A stretch of DNA of 64,000 nt from Arenicola marina (lineage: Eukaryota; Annelida; Polychaeta; Arenicolidae): contig OZ025248.1 of the NCBI GenBank assembly GCA_964019135.1, forward strand, positions 70,190,119 to 70,254,118. The letters run 5' to 3'. The translations under genes and the position numbers were made by a program. Below are positions 1 through 12,000 of this stretch, one piece after another. Each line of letters starts with the position of its first letter. Within the stretch, counting starts at the first letter, position 1. The notes under the pieces are model-generated. The model saw only the letters and a list, made by a program, of their open reading frames with translations, did no database searches and was not told where the DNA came from.

Positions 1-2957
1 CGTTTGTACCTTCGGCCTGTGACTGTTGTTAGCGCAATGAATCATGCTAACCAAGGAAATACAGGTTAAACACATGTCGAATATATATATTAAAAGTATA
101 TGTAAAAGTATAACCGGAAGGTCGCTATTTATGCTTTGTGTAGTCATGCACAAGATGGAAGGTGTGGCGGAGGTGTAGTTGCGCATCAGTCGGGCACACC
201 CACCTGGTATTTATTGCCATGATAAAGCCCGATCTGCAGGACAAGCATTGGCAACCAAGGTCAAGGTTAATTGCAGCTCCAGCTACAGGCCAGTAACCCG
301 GTAACGCGGTAAACAGCTAGTTTACGACTCGGGCAATAGTTTATACGCGTCTGATGCAAATCGACACATAAACAACCACAACACAAGAGATTAATCCCAA
401 GCCATGACTGCTGTTTGATATTAGGTAGGTGACATGCTTACCTTTATTAAATGTCAAATCGGAGCGCGTACCGCTTTTGTTCTCTTTGTTATCAGTGTAA
501 ATGTGTGTAAGTTGACATCCTGCGCGGGGCACGAGATTTCGATTAAGACATGTCCTATACGATAAAGACATGTCCTGGACGTACATTTCACTGGTATTCA
601 AGCCTCGAGAACAAGCTAACAGTGACGTTGGACCACGCTAATCAGTGTCGGATCCATACATTTCGAAAGAAAGGGAGGGGCGCGGGGGGCAGAATTTATA
701 TTTATAATTAATATACAGACGTGGATCCAGTGACAAACCTGCGACCGGGCTGGGTAGGGTGCTGGTAAGGTTTTGCAGAAAGAATAGTGACTGTGCCCCC
801 TGTGTCCACTTCTTGAGAGAAAGAGGGGCGGGGGAGGGGTGGGGAGGGGCGTGGGGTACTATAATAAACGTAGGCTCAATGCTGAGTTGTCTAAGTCAAG
901 ATACGTCCTGGTTCCCAATCCAACCGCTGAGTGGCGTGCATTTAACAATATGCTCACGTGTCGACCGTTTCACGCACCACCCACTCATAGACATTTATAC
1001 AGCATGGAATAAATCTTTTGGGCCCTGGCATTTCCGATAATATTCAATTTATAGCAGTGATTACCATCATTAAGAGGCATTCGCTATGGCTTTTTAAAAT
1101 ATAAAAATATTCGTGGCTAAAGTGGGTCTGGCTGGTTAAGTGTTCCCTTGAACTTAATTTCCTTCTGGGAGAGGCAGTCTCGACAGGACCGTAGACTCAC
1201 CAACGTCACTGAGCAAGGTCATTGAGGGGTTAGCAAGCTGCCCAGGCACCTGCCTTCCGACCCCACCAACGGTTCTGATTATTATGCAATTCTGAGCAAT
1301 GTTAAACTATCCATCGTACTAACAGATGGTAATTTTGCTCTCAAAAATTCATTAATCAAAATGCTTCTAATATAAATGTGTGATTATGTTGTCACTCATA
1401 TTATTGATCCTTATCTATAATACCATAGATATTACCTACGATGGAGTTACTTGGTTGGATCCGAGTAGCGCATGGTTCGGCGAACTGCAATATGAATATG
1501 GGTAATGTTTAGTTCATTGGATCACGGTTTCTACAACTGGCCTACAATAAACTTAATGATTTAAGGTATTTAAAAGATCAAGTGAAAAGTGATATATTTG
1601 AATGTAAAGTCGTTGATTGCAGTCGGTGTTCAGGTTTACATATTAATATATATTGCAAAATGGCTACGCCAATAGATACAGAATTCACGTGAAAGCTTGG
1701 GCGGTTTTTAACGCGTGCAATGGAGAGGGGGAATTTAATGCAAGAATACATATGCTGAGCCCCCAGCAGATTGACCTTTAAGCGTACCTTTAATATCTTC
1801 AAAGAAACAGTGTTTAATTAGGCCATCTATTTTATGAGATATAAGCCAATGACCCCGCCCAGGAGTTCGTGTGCTCGAGCCCCTCTGTACCAGTGTCTAT
1901 GTTCGAGCAGGAGAGAGATCTCTTAATAGAGCCCCGCTGTGGCCATGTCTGTGTGGTCGCAAGATAAAGATCCCATGTTCTTGTTTGCAAAGAGTAGTAG
2001 GTTACCCCGGGGACATGGCTCCACTCACCCTTCCATCTCCCATTGAGGCGATATGACCAACAGTTGTTAAAGTGTCTTGAATATGCAACCAACCAATCAT
2101 GTCTAAATAAGAAAAGCCGAAAGGTTTGCCATCAGGCACATGGTTAAGCTCTACCATTGATCCCTGCCATTACGTAAAAGCGATATGACCATCAAATGTT
2201 GAACAAAAGAAATGTTGGTATTTAGGTCACTTTTGTACACATGAAACCTGCCCCAGATGCAGTTACCAGTCTTCGAACCCATGACGTGTGGATCTGTCGC
2301 CACCCTGCTAAACAAATGAACTATGGAGGCTCCCTCGCATTAAAGTCCTTTTCAAACCACTTGCAACCGGCGTGTTTTCAAGAGCGCTTGCTGTAAATCA
2401 TTATATGATAATGTTAACTCGTAAAGCCTTCCAGTCTTGCCATTTCAAGCGAGCCTGTGGTCACCATCAAAATCTGGCAAAGTGCCTGTATAGGTGAACG
2501 CCCAGATAGTGGTAACTATTGTATAAAGCCAGTATTGGCGCCTGGCAGTGGCGCATATGTTTTACGTGCTGTGGCGGAGACGTTACTTGACTTGGGACGG
2601 AGCAACTAAGGTGACTGAAGAACATTTCTCAACTGGACGGCTAATGTAATAGGTAACAATGAAAAAGATGACGCTAGTTGATTACAAGTGGACCGTTGTG
2701 TGAATTATATTTATATACGTTACATGTTAATTTTAAGATTGTTTCACTCCAAATGAATCACTGTCAATCACTCCTATTTATAGTTTTGTTGGCTCAATAT
2801 GTTCCCCGAAAAAAATATTTTCGATGAAATAAATGTAATGTAAATAACGCATTATTATTATAACGGATATGAAAATTCATGAGTGTAATGTCAAATCAAA
2901 AAAGCTCAACTCCGTAATGTTAATTTTTATTTTCATACTTAAAGCCATCACGTTTAA
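1..2957. other. 5' flank of gene 1, no gene recognised
   Basis: No coding region is convincing here; the open frames are short and lack domain features. At about 715-880 there is G-rich sequence with a GCGACCGGGC motif shared with the element near 44450. The stretch from about 2155 to 2957 is duplicated, with gaps, at 44828-45420. The promoter of gene 1 should lie here, but I cannot place a TATA box with confidence. Confidence 0.6.
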
Positions 2958-3072
2958 ATGGCGGTCAATACCCACTTCCTGCTTTGTGCTGTGATGCTAT
3001 GCGGCATCATCGCCGGTCACGTGACTCAGGGAGCTGACTTAGTCAGACGCTTCAGACGATCGACAAGTCTAA
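2958..3072 (+). CDS. Gene 1 exon 1: signal peptide and furin-type site
   Basis: The ATG at 2958 opens [20 protein letters not shown], a classic signal peptide with a hydrophobic core from about residue 7 to 20. It is followed by the basic stretch [12 protein letters not shown] fits the R-X-R-R proprotein convertase consensus, so the mature chain may start near residue 34. The exon ends in a clean gtaagt donor at 3073, in phase 1. I chose this ATG because it gives a signal peptide and the frame runs without stop to the donor. Part of this exon is copied at about 45425-45485. Confidence 0.85.
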
Positions 3073-6000
3073 GTAAGTGAAGATATAGGTCATTCCTTCT
3101 ATCGCATCGAGTTCTGACGACGATAAAATCTCACTTGAGCTTGCATGTTAGTGATTGCAGTAATTTTATTCAGCCCACGATTATACCTATGTAATAGATT
3201 CCAAGGAAAGTGATTATTCAAGATTCAGGAATGCAAACGTTTATTGAAAGTGTATTTTGTCATTTGCTCTCTGATGAAATACGTTGATATATTTATATTA
3301 ACAACAGTTAAGTTGACTTGGTGTTTGTCTAACTTTTGGAAGTTGAAGTATTGCATTTGAATATTATTATCCTCAAAATATAACATGCGTAACTGCATCA
3401 TAAAATACAAAATAATATTTTCCGCCTCGGCAGGTTGCGCGGCGGACGAGACACATATATACGGCCCCAACGTGACGGCGACAGGCAGTGACTGCGGAAC
3501 TGTCATTGGCCAGACCCCGGATCTCTTTGACCTGACGTACCGACAGCAGTGCCAGCGATGGATGGGAGGCGAGGTCCCATACATGCTGGGGAACTCGTAT
3601 GTATCCTACTGTGTGGCGAATGACGACGGTACAGTCACCCACCAGGACGAAATATGCTGCCCAGGTACGTCAGTATTTTGTGGCAATATAGATATGTCTG
3701 GCGGTTTAAATGACATAGGCTTTCTGAAGAGGAATATATAATTAATTGTTGCAATTACGCAGTTTCTGATGAACTGTTATCCCCGTGCATTGTGTGACAG
3801 AAGGATAAGTACCACTTAAAGCAAATACGAGAAATTAGCTTCTTTTTGTCTTAAGTAGTCAATGGTGACATATCGTCTAATGTCTGTCCATTTTATTTTC
3901 AATCATCGGTCTTAATGGAAGGGTGCATTTGTATAATTTTGCAGTTACAGACTTTGGTCCCAGCTTGTCACCATTTCCTTTGTGTTTTACCGCTTTCAGG
4001 CGTTGTAACGGGTCTGCGGTGTTTCTCATGCAGCAGTGGTTTGCATAATTACGAATGTAACTTCGAGACCGGAAGTGTCGTGGACTGTGCTGTCGACGAG
4101 GTAAGCGTTATTAAAGATCATAATTCAAACGTCCGTATATGGTGCAAATATGCCTGCATGGCGAATAATGACTGTTAATGCTTCGTGAAATTTAAATACA
4201 TCGTTTTGATGAAAAATACGTTTTTCATCTTGAACATAAACATGCATGTACCATGAATACACAATCATTAGTTGGGGCTGTTGGGGCATAAGGTGACTTT
4301 ACGCCTTGATAGCGTCGTGTCTCTAGCTCGCAAGGGGAATCAATATGATGTGGTTAACTATGCAATGTGGGTCTCTGTCCTAATATTGTTCTTTTCTCAA
4401 TATGAGCAAGGCGCTGAGTTTAGATGGAATAGGTCACACACATGCTCTATTACCAACCGTCTCCAACGCGTCGTATACGTTTCCTTGGCCGGGGGAGAAG
4501 GAATGGCGCCTTCCTGCAAAACATCATTTAAACCGCCAGAATACCTAAAGTCAACGTCATGAATGCTGTAGACACACGTTTCGGCCCATATTTTCCGCGA
4601 ATTTGCCTCGATCACTCTGAAAATTTGACGTGAGAAAGCAACACTAGATCATTTTAATGATACTAAACTTACGTTTGTACTGCCGTGTTATCCTGTTTTA
4701 AGACACAAACAATATTTCTCCATGCTGACACTCCATTGGCACCAAACGCACTTTCGCAAACCTACTAAAGCACACGTCATGAGATGACGTAGTTGCCATG
4801 GCACCGAACGTGCTCTGAACAATACATGCTCTATATTTGCACCAGCCACGCGTGCCATGGCAACTATAGAGCCTTTCATTGTCTGTGATTTAGTCTATTT
4901 GCGACAAAGTGTCTGCTGGCAATGGAGTGTCAGCATGGAGAAATATTGCATGCGTCTTAAAAAAGGATAACATCGCAGTACACACGTAGGTTTAGAATCA
5001 TTAAAATGGTGTTGCTTTCTCACGTCAGGGATTTGCAAAGCGATCGCGGCAATTTCGCGGCAAATATGGGCCGAAACGTGAGTCTACGGCATTTATGACT
5101 TTGACTTTAGACTACCGTAGAACCGCCGTTGCGTATTCATGCGGTATGCAGTCGCAGGCCCCGGAAGGCACTTAGAAGAGGGCTAGCAAACCGTTATGTA
5201 TTACAATGCAACGGCGGTTTAAAGGATATCTACAATTTGTTTTCATACTTTGACCTCGCAGTTTGACATTTCACACTTTAGGTGTGTCAGACGACGTACG
5301 CCTTCTATGACAACTATCCGGACACGGTGCGGCTTGTGTCCAAGTCCTGTCAGCCAAGCGCGTCGTGCGATGCGGCCTCAGCGGACAACACCAACACCTG
5401 CGCCGACTGGCTGCCGGCGCCATCTTGTTCCTACTGCTGCCAGGACAGCTTTTGCAACTACCAGACAACAGAGCCCTTTGTCTGTACGAATCACCTTTAT
5501 ATCATTTAAACCGCCAAACCTGGACTACCGTGGAACCGCCGTTTTGTGTTCATGCGAGGTGGAGTTGCAGGTTTTGCCAATTATAGAAACACCTCAGGAC
5601 GCACTGGAGGTTCTATGGTACTCCCGGGGCCTACAAACCACTACGCATTACAACGCAGCGGCGGGTTTAAAGGAAATATCTACAATATCAGTTACATGAG
5701 GCGCGTATATAGTAACATGAAAACCATTTTCTTAATTTGTTGAAAAATTTATATTTTTCAACACTACATTTAAGATTATATATATGCTTCTGTTCTTCTG
5801 GTGTGGAATTTTTCATTAAATTAAAAAAAAAAAATTGAGTGGTATAGTTCTGTGCGAGTAGATTTTTTAAATATAATTTTGAACACTGCAATAACTTGTC
5901 CTGCTTGTTGTTGGGCTCCCTGTTGAAGACCAACGATCCTAGCTGGCAACTTTCCTTTGGTGGTATGTTTCGCTCAACCCAATTTCATCAGTATTATAAA

Positions 6001-9000
6001 CTCCCCCTTAATTTTGCCCTTGGCAGGGGTCGCTGATATGCCGTGCGTGGAAGCTGACAAATGTTACAACGGCGGCACGTGCACTGACGTCAGCGCTGGC
6101 GAGTTCTCGTGCACGTGTCTGCCTGAGTACAGCGGCGACCGCTGCCAAATCCCACTCTGTGAGAACGGTGGCGTGTTGGTGGAGAGCAACACGACAGAGG
6201 GAGGGTTCTACTGCGATTGTCCTCCTGGCAGATACGGCCCCCAGTGCAGGGAGAGTGAGTAGTGCCTATCTCGGCTTGGGACTCACGGTTTACGAATCCG
6301 TATTGTTTGGTATCATGAATTTCTACTGTAGTATTATCATTAATTAAGACCTTCAATGAGATTATCATATTATAAAATTGGCTTTGCCATCATCTCAAAT
6401 GTCTTGCGACAATATGTGAATCGGGTATTAAATATGTGTTAAAATAACGTTTTTAATCCCACTTGTCCCATTCAATTAACCCCCAAAAAGGCATATTAGT
6501 TGAAATACATTATCATGTTATGATTCAACAAGCCATGCATAGACACAATGTTATACTTGAGCAATATCCATATCCCACCGATGCTCATGTTTTTTATACA
6601 GAGGTCTGCGAGAACAACGGCAGATGGAAGCTGAAACCCCTAGACGAGGCTGGCTACAAATGTCATTGCCGTCCTGGCTGGGGAGGAGTTAATTGCACAG
6701 ACGGTTGGTGCTGCATGAGAGGAGAGGGGCAGGGGCACTTCTCGGTTTCAGGTTTTCCGAAACGGGGAGTCTGATTTACGAGCTCAAATGGGCCATGTTA
6801 ACCAAATTTGTGCTGGGTAAATATGTAAATATATGTAAATATATGTAAATATATGTTAATATATGTAAATATATGTAAATATATGGCTGAATCATAATCG
6901 CATGACCGTGTCAGGCAGTTGTCTTCGTTATGTGTTTTTGTAATTCTTTAGTTATCGGCGAATGCGCTGAGGGTACCATCTTCTGTCAAAATGGCGGCAC
7001 CTGCATGGACTACGGCGCGTTTGGCTCCCGGTGCATATGTACCACGGCCTTCATTGGACACTACTGTGAACGAGGTGAGCTCGGCGAGCCTTGTTTTATC
7101 GCCCATCTGTGAAACGGTCGCATACTCTATGCTATCGTGATACCAATGTTTTTAACAATGATTGATATTGCGGCTTGACCAGGACACCTCATGTGTGTCA
7201 AACGACGTACGCCTTCCACGACAACAACCTGGACACAGTACGGCGTGTGTTCAAGATACTATTCAGTCACATTAACTATTTGATAGAGTTATTAATATGG
7301 TTATTGATGTCTTATGTATATTTCCATTTACAGATAGCACATTTGCATTACAAAGCACTTGTTCTTCATCTACTAATCTAACGATTCCCCAGCGATACCA
7401 GTAGTATGCGGACATCACGTAGACTATGATACATAATTACACTAGCAAAAATAAAGAATTTACGTTTGCAATGGTGTATTACCAACTATATTGCAATGAA
7501 GAAGTCACTTGGCTTCCAATGAATCAATTATCCAACTCTTCCGGGAAAGGGTTGCCCGAAAAGTAATTGGACAATATTACACCTGAAACTTGACAGAATG
7601 CATTTATTCTACAGCACTAACACGGTGATCACTTCTCCAGCGATATCAAAACGACGCTTCCATCTGCCAGCCTATGCATGTCACAGTGAACGGTTACCAT
7701 CATGTAAGATGCATCCATTTCCAGCTACGCGTCGATGCTTTGACGACGCCTCTGCTCTCCCCGTCTCTGAAGAGGAAGACTTTGGATTCATCTTCAATTC
7801 AAATTGTTCTTACTACGAGAGCTACTACTACAACTACGAGGAGTTCATGACATCCCCCGAATACATGTCCACGTGCAAGAGCCACATGGTCCCGGAAGGT
7901 GGCGCTCTGTTCGCAGACAACGTGCACGGTTCTGTGAAGTCACTGGAGAAGTATCTCGTAGAGAGCTGTGAGCAGGCCGAAACGTACGCCAGCACTCGAT
8001 ACACCATGTGCTGCCCGAGTGAGTTCATGGTCTGTTTTCGTTACTTGACAGTATAGTCCGGTGACTAGCGGTGACAATATGTTGTGTAATAAGTTTGCAT
8101 ACAAATAATCATATGTATATACATTAATATAATTTCAGTCCAGATTTTGTCACCTTAATAATTTAACTAGTGGCGGACTTTTCAAACAACCTATCGTTTA
8201 CAGTTTATGACTGTCCAGAGGCGGGGGGGGGCATACTTCATACATTGCTGGATTTGGAAGTGTTCCGCGGTAAAACTGACCTTTTTCACCTCCAAAATCC
8301 GCGCGGAAGGGATATTTCACCTCCAAAATCCGTTTGGAAGGGGTATCTTTTTTACCCGTTCAATGTCGCAGGTCCTTGCAGATTCGCTCGGGGTATTTTT
8401 TTCCCCGGCAAACACGCACTGTGGCTGGTGTATCCTCATTACACTCTGAATACACACCACTTTCAGCTTGTTACAGTCTGCCCTTTCAGAACGGGGGCTG
8501 GTGTATCCTCACTACACACTGCATACACACCACTTTCAGCCTGCTACAGTCTGCCCTTTCAGAACGGTGGCTGGTGTATCCTCATTACACTCTGAATCCA
8601 CACCACTTTCAGCCTGCTACAGTCAGCCCTGCCAGAACGGTGGCTGGTGTATCCTCATTACACACTGCATACACACCACTTTCAGCCTGCTACAGTCTGC
8701 CCTGCCAGAACGGTGGCTGGTGTCTGCAGAAGAACGACGGCGACTACGTCTGCAAATGTCGCGATGGCTTCGAGGGGCATAATTGCCAATACAGTAAGGA
8801 AACCCAGTAAACATAATAGAAGCCGCATAATCTGAATAATATTTGATATGTCTGACGAGAAACTCAAAGCATTCAATCCAGGAATGTAACAGCATTGGTT
8901 TTAACTGTTACCGATTCCTTTCCCGGAAAGACACAGCGCTATTTCCCAAGTCCTTTGTCATTTGCCCTTCATGGTCACTGATCTGGTTTTATGTGTTTCT

Positions 9001-12000
9001 GTCAGAGATTTCGATGTGCACGATATCAGGAGATCCACATGTGACGACATTCGACAAGTCTCGGATCGATTACCAGGGTGTGTGCAAGCACATGGTGGCC
9101 GCCTCCACCGACCCCGCTCTGCCGCAGTTCACCGTGACGTCGGTCAACGAACGCCGAGGTACCAACGACAAGGTCTCGTACCCAAAATACTACGAGATCT
9201 CGGTGTATGATTACCTCGTCAGACTGGACAAGAACCGGGATGTCTATGTGAGTGAGCACTCCAAGTACCGACTGCATATGTAGGGAAGTAAGGAGTAATG
9301 TCAGAGACGGATCTAGGCATTTGAAAAGGGGTGGGGGGGGGGGCGACACTAAACACTTGAACGGCGTGGGGGTCTCATGTCTGTGGACACTTCCGACCGA
9401 TGGGGGAGGGGGGCGGGGTGGAAAATGACACGGGGGTCCACCGCTTGACGACGGGGGTGGGGAGGTTCCACGCCTCAGATGGTCTTTAACCCTTCTCCCC
9501 CTTGGATCCGCCATTGATCGTAATATGTTCAAACATCGAGTGCAAGGATTGAGGAAGTGCAAGGCGGTCACACGACCCCAATACGCACTGCATCTGCACT
9601 TCCGTGATTGACACATTCATTACACTATTATTGGTCAAGTGTCCTTGATTGTTTTTTTGGCATTTTCACCTGCGTACACATATATCGTTGTCCTGGTGAC
9701 GCGCGCGGTTTCTGTTTATATCACGTTTGACGCCATTGGTGTATACTGTCTTGAACAACAATACCTGACTCTGATTAAGACCTTCAGCTGTTTTCCTTGA
9801 ATGACCTCCAGGTGGATGGCGAGCGTGTGCAACCACAAGTCACGTATCCCGGCTTCAGTATCATCTTTAACGGTCGCTTCGTGCGGCTGGAGACCAACTT
9901 TAGCTTGGCCGTGGAGTTTGACGGTCACTGGACCGCCGTCATCAAGGTGCCCCCGATCTACGGCAGCAAGACGGAGGGCGTCTGCGGGGACAATGACGGT
10001 AACCCAGACAACGATCACGTTACTCAGGAAGGGGTTGACGTGTCAGTTGATCCGATGATGTTCTCACTGATCGGGAACAGTTGGCAGGTTAACGACCCAG
10101 AAGACCCTGCGTGAGTTGTGTGGTGCATGGTTGGTGATTCATTATTCTCCATGTGATAGACACTAGATATGATTTATAATTCATTATTCTCCATGTGATA
10201 GACGCCAGATATTATTGGCGATTCATTATTCTCCATGTGATAGAAGCCAGATATTGTTTGTGATTCATTATTCTCTGTGTGATAGACGCCAGCTATTGTT
10301 GGTGATATTATTCCCCATGTGAAAAAAAAAAAAAATATCCAAAATGACCAAACTAACCAAAGTTACGCTTACATTCAAGTATGGTTTGTTATGCATCATT
10401 AAATGATTTCACCTGACATATATATATATATCTTTGTGAATGCCGTATCTCGCAGATGTACCACCGTGGATGAGCCAGACATCCCAGAGTGTGAGGAACC
10501 CCTGAAGTCGGACATCGCCGGGGCCAGCTACTGCGGCCCGATGGCGGACCCGCAGGGTTCCTTCTCGCTGTGCCTGGCCGACCCCGCCATGGACAACTCG
10601 CAATACGTCAACTGCCAATACGACGTCTGCGCCAACCAGGGCGACAGCGTTGCCATGGACGACGCCAGATGCGGGTCGGTGGAAGCCATGGCGTTTAGAT
10701 GCGCCGCTCTGGGTCACGTGACCGATTGGCGTTCTGCCTTCAATTGCCGTAAGTTTTTAACTTTTGTTTTCCTTTCAGCCCCCTCTTATTGTAACAAAAT
10801 GCGTGTTTTAAGTGTGTTAGGTTGTTTCATGTGCACATAAAGGCTAAACAGGGCCCAAAAACCTTCAGGGGCTATGAAATAGAGTTGGATAAAACTTGCC
10901 GCGGAAGCAGGTAACAAGGTTCAAACCCACGATCCTTTCATCTGCAATTCGGCTTGCTTACAAACTCAGATTGAGGGTTTTACTCTTATTAACCAATGAG
11001 ACGAAATTCAAGCGCCATTGACCAAACGTTTTTCCGAAAGAGGCATGTGTCAAAATCGAACTACCGTCCCGAACCTGAGGGGCCAAGGCAGAGATGTACA
11101 TTTCGAGCGTAAATGACAATATTATTATGAATACGATCCGAGTTCCGTTGCTGCACAAATAATTTAGCTTTCTTCCCAAATCATCACATTGCTATAAGCA
11201 ACCAATACATACTTTGAATGCACTATTTAGCCCTCGACTGTCCCTTGGGGACGATCTACCAGTACCAGGCACCAGCCTGTCCGGCCACGTGTCAGAATCC
11301 GGATGGCCCTGAGCAGTGCCACCTGCCGGACACGGAGAGCTGTGTGTGTCCTGGGACATCGGTCCTCTCGGAGGGAAGCTGTATAAACGCCACGCTGTGC
11401 GGCTGCTACGACCAGGACGGAAACCACTACGAGGTAAGGATTAGATTCAAGATTTATGGGATAGATCAGAATACCAAGTACAAGACAATACCAAGTTTTA
11501 TCGTTTAGATGTATCCAATCTGTGGCCTGATCACCCATTTTTTAAACAGCAAGTTCTGCGTCTTCGAGAAGACTAAACAAGGCTGACTCGGCCCCACCGT
11601 GAGTATATATCTAAGTACATATCTCTCACGCGCATCCATTAGGTATGCCGATGTGCCCAGTTCATAACAGCACGGGACATTCGGGAGAAGATTGCGGCTG
11701 ATTAAAAAGTGACTGTCTAGGCTGGTTCCTTTGCCCCTAAATGAACCAGAAAGGACCGGTGTGAAGATTTCATTGACATTCGGCGTAGCTTTTCCTGCCA
11801 TTTTGAAAGAGATTGAGTATGCCTGGCGGCATGCCGGTCCCGGACCAAAGAAATACACCCTGTGACGACCAATGGCATTAACGTAACACAAATAACGTTT
11901 TCCTATTGTATAGGAAAAATGTCTACCGTCCATATTGACAAGAATATTGAACAAACATATATTTTTACAAATGTGTTATATTCCAGATCGGAGACGTGTG

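Noticed and set aside
7598-7670. Upstream Met of the open frame before exon 8 as a gene start
   Set aside because: The phase of intron 7 and the EGF context require an internal exon; the Met and following codons fall before acceptors at 7641 and 7671.
9026-9616. Long minus-strand open frame opposite the vWD exon
   Set aside because: It is a shadow of the coding exon and the C-run MITE on the other strand, with Pro-rich low-complexity translation.
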